This document shows positions 26,601-38,391 of a stretch of 64,000 nt of DNA, one piece after another. The DNA is from Allium sativum (Eukaryota; Streptophyta; Magnoliopsida; Asparagales; Amaryllidaceae). The stretch is taken from NCBI GenBank assembly GCA_030737875.1, contig CM060910.1, positions 615,611,303 to 615,675,302 of the forward strand, in the 5' to 3' direction. The notes under the pieces were generated by a model, which ran no database searches, was not told the origin of the DNA, and was given only the letters and a program-made list of their open reading frames with translations. Position numbers and translations under genes: made by a program. Positions within the stretch are counted from its first letter, which is position 1. Every line of letters starts with the position of its first letter.

Positions 26601-26786
26601 TTCCTTTTATATATATAAATAAATATTTATATTCTAACGACGATCTATATAAAATATACGTTCGAATTCCATTCAAAATTAATTTCTCATCGTTTTTATT
26701 TAAAATAGTTCATTTTAAATAATCAAAATTCACTAAAATTGCCAAAATAAAATTTTTAAATTGGCTCAGATTTCCGGGTTATTACA
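20324..26786 (-). repeat. G 5' LTR (6463 bp)
   Basis: Starts TGTAACGACC, ends GGGTTATTACA. Colinear with 12925-19295. Main differences: about 94 bp present only here at 22225-22318, a ~33-bp segment only here near 26377-26410, and a longer (AT)n tract (23611-23660). In transcription this copy would provide the promoter; the start is probably near the pyrimidine-rich block complementary to 25490-25870. Confidence 0.92.
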
Positions 26787-27900
26787 AGCATACTTTTTCT
26801 GGCGATCTTGGGTAATTCTCATCTTGTTTCTAATATCTTCGACTTTCGCTGATGCTTCCAAAATCATATCTGACCCAAGAACTAAACGATCACCTGACTC
26901 AATCCAATATGAAGGAGATCTACACGGTCGCCAATACAAAGCACCAAAAGGTGAAGTCTTTATACTAGCCTAAATTCAAGTATTCGAATTCAAAAGATAA
27001 GATTTTAAAGATACACGATTCAAATAACTACAAATTAAATTAAAAGATTACCTAATAACTACTATTATTGGTGATTCTACGAGATGGAGACGATCTTTCT
27101 AAGATCCTCCATAGTCAAGGATACAGGCACGAAGGAGATCTTCCAAAATCTAATTCACCCTTTTCGTTTGACCATCGGTTTGAGGATGATATGCAGTGCT
27201 AAGATTCAATCGAGTTCGTAAAGCTTCCTGAAATGTCTTCCAAAAGTTGCTGGTGAAGATGTGTCTCGGTCATAAACAATGCTAGTGGGAACACCATGAA
27301 GTATAACAATCTACCTCATATAAATCTGGGCCAAACTCGAAGCAGTACGATTTGCTCTAACGGAGATAAAATGAGCAGTCTTAGTCAGTCGATCCACAAT
27401 TACCCATATAATCTCATTTCCCTTTCTCTTCCTTGGCAAACCGTCAATGAAATCCATAGAAACTTGATCTCACTTCCAATTAGGGATCTCAAGAGGTTGT
27501 AGTAAACCGGCTATCTTCCGTTGATCAGCCTTCACTTGTTGGCATGTAACACATCTACTAACATATAAAGAAATATCTCTCTTCATGCCACTCCACCAAT
27601 ATAATCTCTTCATATTTTGATACATCTTTGTAGCACCAAGCTAAATGGATAATCTAGAATGATGGTTTTCCCAAAGTACTTCCTGTCTCAATCCATCTGC
27701 ATTCGGGACACAAACTCTATTCCTGATCCGTAGAATTCCTTTCTCGTCAACTTGAGCATCCATAATATCATGATCACTACTTTGTCTTCTGTGAACATTA
27801 TCCTTCATAAGCTTAAGCATTGGGTCTTCATCTTGTTTATTTGCTATACGTTCCAAAAGAGAAGGAGGAGCAACCATTTGACAACACTTCTTTCTTACGA
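26787..27900 (-). pseudogene. pol: B integrase, N-terminal and core, with an intron
   Basis: In minus order: an N-terminal zinc domain with NHHSRLSI, where the next His codon has become a TAG stop, then YVSRCVTCQQVKAD with the Cys pair; core start VSMDFIDGLPRKRKGNE with the first catalytic Asp (about 27450); VDRLTKTAHFI; a decayed second Asp region near 27280-27300; and a frameshifted TDGQ region near 27180. A GT-AG intron follows (26970-27051). The exon after it reads ASIKTSPFGALYWRPCRSP and ends DRQKKYA at the G insertion. Several stops make it a pseudogene. Confidence 0.9.
26970..27051 (-). other. Candidate spliceosomal intron in B integrase (82 bp)
   Basis: Minus strand donor TTATTAG|GTAATCTTT at 27051 and acceptor TTGAATTTAG|GCTAGT at 26970. 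The 82-bp insert is T-rich with no open frame. Removing it joins the codons for Y-(Q, now TAG) to ASIK, the usual YQASI motif of gypsy integrase, in phase 0. Length, T-richness and borders fit a plant intron. No transcript evidence is available. Confidence 0.65.
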
Positions 27901-29170
27901 CTTAAAGCATCAGCTACAACATTGGCTTTACCAAGTGTATAATTAATATCCAAATCATAAGCTGCTAGAAACTCGAGCCATCTGACCTGCCTTTGATTCA
28001 AATCTTTCTGGGAGAATATATACTTAAGAGATTGATGATCCGTAAATAATTCAAACTTGGTTCCCAAAAGATGATGCCTCCATAACTTTAAAGCAAAACC
28101 ACGACAAGCAATTCTAAATTATGAGCTGCATAATTCATCTCATGATTCTTCAGCCGACGACTAGCGTAAGCAATGACTTTACCATTTTGCATAAGTACAG
28201 CTCCCAACCCTTCGCAACTCGCATTTGTATAAACTGCTAACCCTACACTTCCATTGGGTACAGTAAGAACAGGTGCGGAAGCCATCTTTTCTTTTAATTC
28301 CTTAAATGCAACTTTGCACTTATCATCCCAATCGTACTTAGTGTTCTTCCGGGTTAAAGAAGTAAGAGGTGCAGAAATCCAAGAAAAATTGTCTATAAAC
28401 CTCCGATAATAACCAGCAAGCCCGAGAAAACTACGAACATCGGTTGGGGTCTTAGGCTCCTCCAAATCATTGATTACAGGAATTTTTATTAGATCAACAA
28501 AAACTTCCTTCTCTGAAATAATATGACCAAGGAATCGAACTTCATCCACCCAAAAGTGACACTTAGAAAACTTAACTTTTAACACATGATCTCTAAGGGT
28601 TCTAAGAACGTAACTCAAATGTTCAACATGCTATTTTTTCGACTTAGAGAAGACAAGAATATCATCAACAAAGACCAAAACAAATTTATTGAGAAAATCA
28701 TGGTTCATAAGATCAACAAAGAAGGCAGGAGAATTAGTTAAACCAAAAGGCATAACTAACCACTCGTAGAAACCATTTTCCATTCGAAAGGCAGTCTTGG
28801 GAATACTATCTTCAGCTACTCTAGGCTGATGAAAACCCGTAGCAAGATGGAGTTGGGAAAAAAATTTAGCACTATGAAGTTGGTCGAACATATCACTAAT
28901 CCAAGGCATAGGATACCTATTCTTCATAGTTAACTAATTTAATTCTCTGTAATCTACACACATCCGTAGAGAACCATCTGACTTGGTTACAAACACTACA
29001 GCAGCACCCATTCAGATAAACTTGGTCTGATTAAACCCTTTGAGAAAAGATCCTCAATTTGCTTCTTTAATTCAGCTTTCTCCTTAGGTGCCATTCTACG
29101 AGGAGGAAGAACGACCGGTCTGGCTCCAGGAATAAGATCGATGCAGAATTTGATTTCCCGCTTTGGAAGG
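27837..29170 (-). pseudogene. pol: B reverse transcriptase and RNase H
   Basis: The RT N-terminus (29170-28930) reads [15 protein letters not shown] then breaks into stops. 28927-28631 gives YPMPWISDMFDQLHSAKFFSQ, PFGLTNSPAFFVDLM and the catalytic FVDDILVFSKSK. A six-residue gap before FLNKFV and a stop at 28631 follow. 28618-28088 gives [31 protein letters not shown] and RNase H beginning [15 protein letters not shown], where the catalytic Asp of YTDAS is Asn. 28067-27837 completes RNase H ([25 protein letters not shown]). The Asp-to-Asn change should abolish RNase H. Confidence 0.93.
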
Positions 29171-29269
29171 AGGGAAGAAACTTCACCAAAAACTTCTGAA
29201 AAGTTTTGAACTACAGGAGTGGACTCATATCATTAGGTGGAGAGTCGAGTGAAAATATGAAACTACCGG

Positions 29270-29650
29270 CATAATCTATAGGCATCTTGCATTTAATCAC
29301 TAAAGAATTTCCTTGATCATCAACCGAATTAACAGTTCAATCTTTACAAGAGAAAACAACGTCTTATCTCTTGAGCCAGTCACCTCCAAGAAAAAAGTCA
29401 AACGCATCAAAACCAAGCACGAAGAAGTCACCCATGAAACAATGGGGATTACAAAGAAGTTGTACCCCTTTACAGACCATACTAAGATTAGCAGGACCAC
29501 CGATAGGTTTAGACACACATAAAGGCTCAGACGAAAATTCATGTTTCAAGAGATGTTCAAATTTTTCACATAAGTCAACAGATATAAAGCTATGCGATGC
29601 ACTGGTATCAAGTAGAACTCATACTGGATGAGAAAATAAAGGCACTAAGA
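29270..29650 (-). pseudogene. pol: B aspartic protease, active site altered
   Basis: The minus strand reads VLLDTSASHSFISVDLCEKF near 29615-29560, then SKPIGGPANLSMVCKGVQLL and FVLGFDAFDFFLGGDWL. The active triplet D-T/S-G is D-T-S here (codon AGT for GGT), expected to be inactive. A stop at about 29362 follows GGDWLKR. Confidence 0.85.
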
Positions 29651-29699
29651 TGCGTACCTTGAGTATTGTCATCGGAAGGAGGGTAGAAGAAGTCAAAGC

Positions 29700-30823
29700 A
29701 AATACTCCAGAAGTCTTTCCCTTCTGCTGCAAGGGACAATCCTTCCTATGATGGCCAGGTTGAAGACAGAGATAACAAAAGTTGTTGTTTCAAGCCAACT
29801 GTGCTGGGGGAGGTACAACTGAACTATCCATAGTTGCGCAACTGCTGACATAATGGCCCTTTTGGTGACACCTAAAACAAGTGATGTAGGATAAATCTAC
29901 TGGTTTCTTCTGGGATGAAAATCCAATCCCTTGAGTCTTTTGCTAATTTTTCTGCTGCTAGTTGAAACTAGACTTCCTTTTCTTTGATCCATCCGAGGAT
30001 CCCTGAGTTATAGATGTTTGAGCAGTTTTTTCCTTTAATATTGGGGGAATTCTCAAATCAGGTAGCATAATTCATAGGATCTGTAAATGATCGTTCATTA
30101 TGATTCATCAAGTTGTCATAGAACTCTGGATGTGCTCCCAAAATGAATTTCTCATTCTTTCTCAGAGGAGTACTGATCAAGCCAAGACCATACTTAGATA
30201 GCTCGTTAAACTTCCTCTCGTACTTGTCAAAGGTCATATTTCCTTGTTTTAGATCCATAAACTCCCTATATAATTTGGACTTGCCTGCCATAGGCATCCA
30301 CTTGGCAATAAAATATTCCCTAAAGAAGATTCAAAATTTAAACTAAATTTTCAAAGAGAAAGATAACCTAAAGGAACAAATAGAATCCAATTTAAAAATA
30401 TCACTTGAATTGATTCCAAGTGATATCAGCCTCTACGGTTTGGGCAGTAATAGCCCTCCACCAATCTCTAGCAGAACCCTGCAACTGCCAAGCAGCTAGC
30501 TGACGCTTTTGAGCATCATTAATCTCAAGACTAGTAAATGCCATCTCCAAATTCTCCAACCTTTGCTGAGCGCCAATAATGCCTTCCGATCCTTTGAACT
30601 TGTTACCTCCCAACTGAGTGTACTCCTTACTAAGAATGGGCTGAACTGGAGCTGATGCGGCTTGCTGAACCGGAGTTGGTGCGACTTACTGAACTGAAGC
30701 AATAGGTGGAATGGGATGAGCTAGAGGAATGGGTGCAAAACCTGGTGGAATTGCCAGTGGAACTTTTGGTGCAACTGGGGTATTTCCCCGACCTCTACCT
30801 CTAGTGTTCCTAAGATGACTCAT
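29700..30823 (-). pseudogene. gag: B gag with two CCHC knuckles and an intron
   Basis: ATG at 30823: MSHLRNTRGRGRGNTPV, Pro-rich N-terminus, one stop near 30686, then QLGGNKFKGSEGI and WQLQGSARDWWRAITAQ (capsid), a GT-AG intron (30320-30404), and EYFIAKWMPMAGKSKLYREF, FDKYERKFNELSKYGLGL. A stop at 30058 follows DPMNYAT. Nucleocapsid knuckles follow in another frame: CFRCHQKGHYVSSC (about 29886-29845) and CYLCLQPGHHRKDC (about 29780-29739), both complete CX2CX4HX4C. The capsid SARDWW and FxxYxxxF motifs are typical of gypsy gag. Stops and frameshifts make it inactive. Confidence 0.9.
30320..30404 (-). other. Candidate spliceosomal intron in B gag (85 bp)
   Basis: Minus strand donor TTCAA|GTGATATTT at 30404 and acceptor CTTCTTTAG|GGAATA at 30320. 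The insert is T-rich with stops. Removing it joins ITWNQF to KEYFIAKW in phase 2, restoring the expected capsid sequence exactly. The pyrimidine-rich acceptor is a strong plant 3' splice site. Splicing is inferred. Confidence 0.68.
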
Positions 30824-31070
30824 CTGGAAAAATCAAGAGATGGGTTTAAGACAACAAAGATAAGATTCATTTTATCTAAATTTGATATCCTAATCTATTG
30901 AGTCCAAGTAACACGGTCAAAACAAAATGGAGGGGAAATTTTTAGGAAACTTCATTTCAAACAAATCTTTATATCATAAAATACTTTAAAATCATTCCAA
31001 ATCATTTTTGAAATCTATTTATATTTTAAAAATATGCTTTCTTAAGAATGACTCTGAGACCGATTTGCAC

Positions 31071-31105
31071 TGATTCTAGGATATTGCTATCCTATCTCTA
31101 ACGAT
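31071..31105 (-). ncRNA. B leader hairpin
   Basis: The core inverted repeat TAGGATA / TATCCTA with a 4-base loop (31077-31094) lies about 36 bp downstream of the primer site. The outer stem seen in C, E and G is decayed here. Flanks (GTTAGAGA upstream, TAGAATCAGTG downstream) match C. Confidence 0.55.
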
Positions 31106-31140
31106 TTTCTACTCCATAGGCTAGGGTTTGTCTAAACCTG

Positions 31141-31152
31141 GCTCTGATATCA
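31141..31152 (-). other. B primer-binding site
   Basis: Minus strand TGATATCAGAGC, one base off the initiator tRNA-Met complement (A for G at position 3), two bases from the LTR. 30824-31140 is the leader and holds only the hairpin and an AT-rich stretch. Confidence 0.88.
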
Positions 31153-31154
31153 AC

Positions 31155-33528
31155 TTTAACAACCCACTATTTTGTGCTATTCAAATCGATAATAAACCAC
31201 ACATGTTTGACTTGAATTGCTCAAAATAACAGATTAATAATAATAATAATTGAAGTAAATACAAATCATATCACAGAATCACAGATACAGAAAAAGCAGA
31301 ATAACTCGCAACGGAAATAAATAAATCCATATTAGTTCATGAAGCTACTACATAAACATAGTCTCCAAAACAAAATACATAGTGTCAAATCACTAGGACA
31401 ACTACAACGGAAATCTCAAATACATAAGTCTGCTAAAAGATAAACAGAAACAAAACCAAAGGCTGTGGTACTCAAGCTGAACGGAAATCCGAATGGTCTC
31501 TAGCTCCAAGACAAATCTCCAAAGGCTGTGGTACTCAAGCTGACCCGAGCATCATGCAAAACAAAACCACTCAGATCAGGACTAATATTCTTTGTAAGTG
31601 AATTAACTCAAGTAAAATATCATAGGAATGCACAAGTAATATAAAGAATGTTTGAGATTCCATTCTTTAAGGATCCGTTAAACTAGATATCATATAATGC
31701 AATATGCTATTATAATAGTGTCTATTCAGTAAATATACTATTAAAAATAGCGTAAGCGGGATTACCATTATTACCCTTGCGCCATTTATAATACCGTACT
31801 CTATATAGATATCGTAAAGTCCACTGTAACTAGTGGCTATCAGAGGGCATCCATAGGTACAGTACAAATCAAAATCGTAAGGAGCACGATTAGGATAATA
31901 TGACAAGGCACACGAGGAATACTCACAGTATGATTCTATCGATGCACGCCCAGACCGGTGGTAATGCATAGCCGCGACTACCGCTCACCTCGGAACACAC
32001 TTCGAAATCAAAGGTGCGCACCAATCAAATCACAAAGTAGTTCGAAGAAGTGTATCCGATGGAGGGGTGACCTCACTTAATCATGGTATAACACCTGTTT
32101 TAGTCATTTTAATTATGACCCGAAGGTCAAGGCTATCCATCAACGTTCTCTTTCTTCAATCCAGTAATCGCCACCAGACCATCCTACTTCATTCTGGAAC
32201 TCCACCGCATACACAGTTGTTAAAGTGGTTTTCGGCATTAGTAGAGAATATGACAATATCCGATCCCGGTCTCTTTAACGACCAAACGTTTACGTTTTTC
32301 ACATCGTGGTCATTTTATAAAACCGTATCTTGAAATAAATTGCAGATTTCAAAATAATATAATTTCAATACTTATTTCGAAAACTCTAAATTTTGTTTGA
32401 ACTTAATTAGCCTTTATCAAATTTTCCTAGATTTCAGAATCATAAATTTAAGAATACTTTCATTTACAAAACATCAATTGTACGTTAGGTTACAAAAATC
32501 TAAGTTACACATTTAATACTAACATACTCATAATCCTTTTTATATTTTTTAAAAAAGTTTTAGAAGCACATATATATATATACTAAGTTAACATTTATTA
32601 AATAAAATATTTGTTAAATTTATTAAAACCTTATAACTTTATTATATTTAAAATAGCTTGAAAAATAAATTACATTACGACAAAAATTAGATTTGAATAA
32701 AACTAGTATTAGATACATTTTTAAATACAAAAACATAATTTAAACTTTTATTTGAATTTACATAATGTATAATTAGATCTAAAATCCAAAATAATTAAGT
32801 CAAAATATTATATAATTTTTAAAAATATTTCAAAATAAACCAACGGTGTCCGTATAATATTTTTTACCTAGGACAAGTAGCACGGATGTATATCATTTCA
32901 TTCCGTCAAGTTTCAAATCCCCGGTGTGTATCATTTCAACCCGCATCCCAAATCGAAACATTTTTGTTTCTAAATCTATATAGTGATTCAGATATATATC
33001 ATTTCAACCCATAATGATTTTCTAAGCTACAGGGAACTTGCAGTGTGAATTTCAACAATTAAATAAGCATATAACAATATAAATAATCAAGTCAACGTAA
33101 TATCATTTCAATTCATGTGCAGTGTCGGTGTGTCATATTTGCATATACAGTGCTAATATATCAATAACATTTCAAATACGGTTATTTCACTTCTAATAAA
33201 ATATTAGTCAGGTGTGAGTTAAACTCGCCATTAATGACACAGAAATAAAGACAATAACAGATGGCGTAGAACCGAAACAACCCCGAAACTTCAACGAGCT
33301 GAACAAAAAAATTACGGTCAACGCACGTATAAATTTAGTAGTGTTTAATTTCAAAATTTCAAATTTTTTTTTAAGAAAGAATAACACATGTTATTTATTC
33401 ATGCACATGGCATGCACAACAATCATAATCCCCTTTTGTCAAAAGATGCATGTTACATATACAATAGTTTCCAGGATGTATTTATCTAATCCATTGCTTT
33501 CATAACAAAAGTTCCCAACTACTTCTAC
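31155..33528 (-). repeat. B 5' LTR, part left of insertion C
   Basis: The LTR edge reads TTTAACAACCC (first bases decayed from TGTAAC). Contents: the CCGTTG variant of the CCGCTG motif (31308), the segment TTAGTTCATGAAGCTACTA shared with C, and sequence colinear with 8881-10925. The remainder lies beyond insertion C and outside the window. No gene. Confidence 0.87.
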
Positions 33529-33610
33529 TGTAACGACCCGCCATTTTGACTGTGCTGATTCAAAAAAAACTTGTCAAATCGAACCATACAAAACAATAGA
33601 CTGTTATTAG
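33529..33610 (-). repeat. C 3' LTR, first piece
   Basis: Matches 56297-56374 (TGTAACGACCCGCCATTTTG; GACTGTTATTAG against GATTGTTATTAG). It ends at F; ATTAG (33606-33610) and ACTAG (41331-41335) are the flanking target copies, one base diverged. Confidence 0.92.
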
Positions 33611-36600
33611 TGTAACGAACAGGGATTTTCGACCCTGAAAATCAGCACAAAACACCATGTCGACTATTCGAGCATCGGAAATACCAGATCATTAATGGAA
33701 GAAGTTAGAGGGTCGGAAATAGAAAGAAATTTAGAATAGAAGAAGAAGAAGATTATAATAGAAAAGAATCATAGTAAACAAGAATCTCGCAGTGGAACGA
33801 ATAAAATATATTATATAACATAGCTTTGGAAGTGCAAACTTAAAACTGTATATACGTACCATTTTCAGAGTACAACACATAACATCATAGCGGAAACAAA
33901 CTCTATATATATATCATGTTGAAGCCTCCTGCTCCAAGCTCCACCACGTGTATCTGTAAAATCCCAACTACTTGACTACTCATTAAAGTTGGGCACCCAA
34001 GAATTTAGGGTAAACAATACAAAATAAAACTCCGGGTTAGTCATGGGACTGGTGTGAGTAAACTCCAATCATTCGGTTTAACTTTTCAAAATCCTTTTCG
34101 AAAGAAAAAATAATCATAAGACCGATCCACATATAAACACGGATGGTTTTTACCTTACGATAACCCAAAACATTTTTGAAAATCATATACTATCTGATAT
34201 TATAATAATATCTAAATACAAATAAATATCAATCTAGCAGAACACTTACAACTTACGCTCCACATATATAGTATAAAATCAAGAACTGTGGGCTCTTATT
34301 AGAGATTGGATTTCCAAGTATGACAAGGAATGGAACCACCTTCCAATTAGTGTACTCTAGTGGGGATACACTGGAGTTCAACAAAAACATCTTGCAACTC
34401 AGCCACACATGACTGGCCATTCATTTCACTTGAATGTTCTGAATATATTATCACCTTATGGTTGGTATACCAACATAATCGTTCCCGAGAGATATAGAAA
34501 TGAAAAGAAGTAAGAAATATGAATATTCTCTAGATGGTGACAATACACCCTAATCGGAGCGACCCATTTAGCCATGTTGCTTTCCCGATTTTTGTCATTT
34601 CCCGGTTGATGTGGCTTGAGGTCGTAACGTATCTTTTGATAGATCACATCTTTATTTACTTGGAATGCCACATCGTCATACCCACCAAATCACAAATTGA
34701 TTTCTCCAAAAATATCATGGGTATAAAGCTTAGAGAAACAAATTCCTCCGCCACCAAACATAAATACGTTTGAAGAGATTAACTTACGCGATCTATTAGA
34801 TATACTCCATCAAACATTAGACCATTCAAGTTGTCCTGGAAATGGACAAACCAAAGGCACTATTCTGTAAATCCATCTTAGGCAATTTCTACCTAAATCG
34901 CCAGAACAGCCCTTGCATAAACTCCATCTTCAATTATCTTCATCATATTTGATTTGCAACGCTAATGCCCATACGGAGTGGTTTTCAGATAATAAATATG
35001 ATCCCGGTCTCTCCGTATTGACAATGGAAAAATGGTCAAAAACTTTGATAGCCGGTGATTTAACTATCAAAGGAAAATATCCATACAACCAACGGTCGTA
35101 TTTCCAAATGGAAATATTACCGATCAATCATCAATCAACACTGAGCCACTTTTTAATTATTTCATTTCGTAATTTCCCTTTATTATTTTTACCCAAATAT
35201 TTCCCTAACTCGTTTAGCCTCCCATGATTTCTGGAAAATGTTTCCATATATTTAAACTATTCATTTTCTATATTTCAGAAAATATTTCTCACTAACACCA
35301 GGAACATTTCCCTTGTGTTCCCAATTTCGTATTTCTGTGCTTAGAAAATAAATGTTATCATTGAAAAAAAATTCCACTATTATATTCTTGCATCACTATC
35401 CTTTCACGTCCATCAGTCCCTAAACGTAAACTGGTAAGAGAACAACTCTCTAAGCATCAACCCCGAAGGCCGAAACCAACATCAGATCGATACACAGAAA
35501 GTCATTTAACTTAACTACTCTCCTGTCAATTCTAATTTCCTTAACTCCATTTCTTAATTTCTTATCAAATCATTATTTATGCAACTCTCGGATTTGTTTT
35601 ACGAATCTACTTCTTTTGCGGAAAATATTGGTTATAACGATAGCATTATAATTTCTATTTCCAAAATATTTAACTTTAAAATGTAACTTTGTACTTGAAT
35701 AAATAAACAAAAAAATAAATAAAAGAATATTGATTATAAACGGAAGGTATACAGTTCTTTCCTGAATTCGATAGAATCGAATTCCTACATATAACTCACT
35801 TGTGAATAAACTATATTCGATTAACCTTCCAATCGTCAGAATAACTCACCATTTCAGTTTGACTCAATTCTAAATTCACTTTTGAATTTATCACTTCCAA
35901 TATTTCCCAGTTTCTTTTTATAACTAGTTAAATCTGCGAAACGTTTGGTTTTACCTCATTATTCATTTTAAAACATGAATATTATCCCTCCATAGAAAAC
36001 TGGACTTGCTCTTATCAAATCAAATCCTGATTTTTACTTATACAGACTATTACGGTTTAAAACCTCATCTATCAAGTTATTTTACAAATTCACATTCATA
36101 TTTGACTTTATCAAGTCCATTTATAAATCAGCTTCGTGTTAATTTTATATCAAATTTATAGCTAAATCCCGAATATATATTCGATAATAAATTTCTGGTT
36201 TTACATCAAATATTATCTCATCAAATATTATCTCTCTTATCAAATTCTACATTATATAATATATAATCTTTATAATTAAATTATTTTTAACATTCAACAC
36301 AGTCGAATTCTAATTATAAAACCTTATGGATTTATTTCCATCCTATATTCATTTCGAACATCGAAATATTTCCACTGCTTTCTTTTGAAAACTATTCCCA
36401 ATTCCCTTTTTAGTTTTCGTTGAATTCATATTTCAAATTTATTTAATAATAATTATTTCATATTATTTATAAAACATCGTTTATAAATCAAATCACATGT
36501 TTTAATACAATTAAACAAGTTATTATATTCTAGCCAATCAAAATTTCATTTCTATTTTAGAAATAGAAATTCCCTATTTAAAACTCCAATTTCTTTCCAA

Positions 36601-38391
36601 TATATTCGAATATATTTTACGGTATTTATATACCAATCATTTCTGGTCAGTGTTGTTCAACCATCCCCAAACACACAATAATCAATCACTGATTTTTCAT
36701 TGCATCGTATAATGCAATATATGAAAAACAGCAATATAATTATTGAGGAATCCAGTTGGATTCCTCCAACCTGTTTCCCTACACCCACAGATGTTAATCA
36801 ATAAAAATTACACTAATTTCATATCAATTTGAAATATAATAATAAGCAGAACCAATATTATATCAATGATTTATATATATAACCATCAACCACTTTATTT
36901 GTAAATCATCCAAACAACCATCAGAAAAACATTCAATCATTATTTATTGATATTAAATAATGTTTAGAAAATTATAAAACTGGACAAAGTTATTGAGTTT
37001 ACTCACCATGGTCATTAATCATTGATCGGGTCAGGTGTTATATTTTATCTAGGTTTGTAACGAGCTCCAAATGGCTTCAGACCAGCTCTATTATGTAGCC
37101 TACGTCCATATAAACGCAATAAGACAACATTCAAATTCTCTTTCTTTCTTTTTTTCATAAGAAATAGATACGACTATTATAGGTTTTTTTAGACGAATTA
37201 ACGGTAATTAATAATAATTCGTTTATTGACTAATCCACCTTAGTTAAAAATATTAATTAATCACCATATCATTTAATACCTTTGCCGTGAGCTCCCACTG
37301 GAACTGCAACTCAACCCAAACCGCCCTCTTCAATTTACCACCATCGTTTTTTGTGCGTGCACTTCCCATACTTCCCATTGATTTTATTTTCTTCACGTTG
37401 TTCTTTTTCTTTATTGAATGGGATTCCACTTCCTCAAATCAGCCTATACCTGTACTTAAACCCACTACCGCACCAAAGGTACGTCTTCTCCAAGCATTTA
37501 TCTTCCTCGACAAAACAAGTCCTGCTCCAGTTATTTTCCAACGCAAGCTATTTTTTTAATATATATATATATTCTAGAACTGGGCTTCACTGTTAGATCA
37601 ACCCATTATCCATTTAAACTGATGATGTGCGTGACTGTAGCTCCATCTTCTACAAACAGAATGTCGGTCTTCAGGCATTTTTCCAAAGCCAGTTCTAACT
37701 ATGAACCCAACTTCCTCCTTTAACTCTCCATGAAATCTCACTCCTCCACATCCATACATCTTCCCTTCACCTAGGCTCCTTCCTCCGCACCCTGGCTTTC
37801 TGCCCACGCCATACAGTTCTCTCCGTCCTTCTTTACAGCTTTTCCTTTTTCATGCATCGGTCGTTTGCGTACACATTTCCAGTCCATGTCTTCACTTCAC
37901 TCTGGTTGCTCCTTACATTCCTTGGAGACATCCGTTCCCTCCAAAATACCAAGCCCAATTCAAGTATTGAATGGCTCCATGGAAATCCGAACCAAGGTCA
38001 CGCTGTGTTTTATTTCAACGAGAAAAAGAAAACTGTATGATTCCAAACGAATGATGTCAGTGCCAGCGTGAGGAACAAGTGATAATAATTACAAAGATAT
38101 TTGTCTTGAGATTTTTCAGGTGCATGGAAATTGTTTTTTATATTTTATTTGGGGTTTCTTTTATTGCCTGTTTAATTTATAGGGGTACAACCATGGTCAC
38201 CAAGTAATAATAGGGTACTGTATATACCCTAGCTAGGTCGGTAGACAACTTTGATTTGATTTTCGAAAACAATATTCATGGTTTCTTTTCATTGTTGGCT
38301 TTTCACTCTAAAGGAAGAATAGGACTTAGGTGGTTAGAGATTAGGGTAGTTGACTCCTTTTCATTGCGCTGTACTTTGGTTTGTATGTAGG

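Larger units (their letters stand above)
12925..26786 (-). mobile_element. Non-autonomous LTR element G, inserted in B integrase
   Basis: Two LTRs of 6371 bp (12925-19295) and 6463 bp (20324-26786) flank only 1028 bp. Primer site (20309-20320) and polypurine tract (19296-19308) are both read on the minus strand. The flanks share AGCA (12921-12924 and 26787-26790); a fifth T coincides with the first LTR base, so the target duplication is 4 bp or 5 bp with one base lost. No gag or pol. This is the structure called LARD (large retrotransposon derivative), though here the LTRs far exceed the interior. The LTRs differ by a few percent by eye plus indels. Related to E, H and more distantly F and C. 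Confidence 0.93.
8881..33528 (-). mobile_element. Ty3/gypsy chromovirus B, split by nested insertions
   Basis: On the minus strand: partial right LTR (33528 to 31155, continuing outside through insertion C), primer site, gag, zinc knuckles, protease, RT, RNase H, integrase, then after insertion G the integrase end with chromodomain, polypurine tract and a left LTR (12371 to 8881, truncated). The two LTRs align over 8881-10925 and 31505-33528, for example TGGTACTCAAGCTGACCCG in both. The chromodomain places it among plant chromoviruses, Tekay/Del-like by motif. It carries stops, frameshifts and catalytic substitutions, so it is inactive and the oldest framework in the window. Confidence 0.9.

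Noticed and set aside
37280..38060. Possible host gene exon in a less AT-rich region
   Set aside because: Frames are short and overlapping, and the block sits at the same LTR position as the pyrimidine-rich blocks of G and E.
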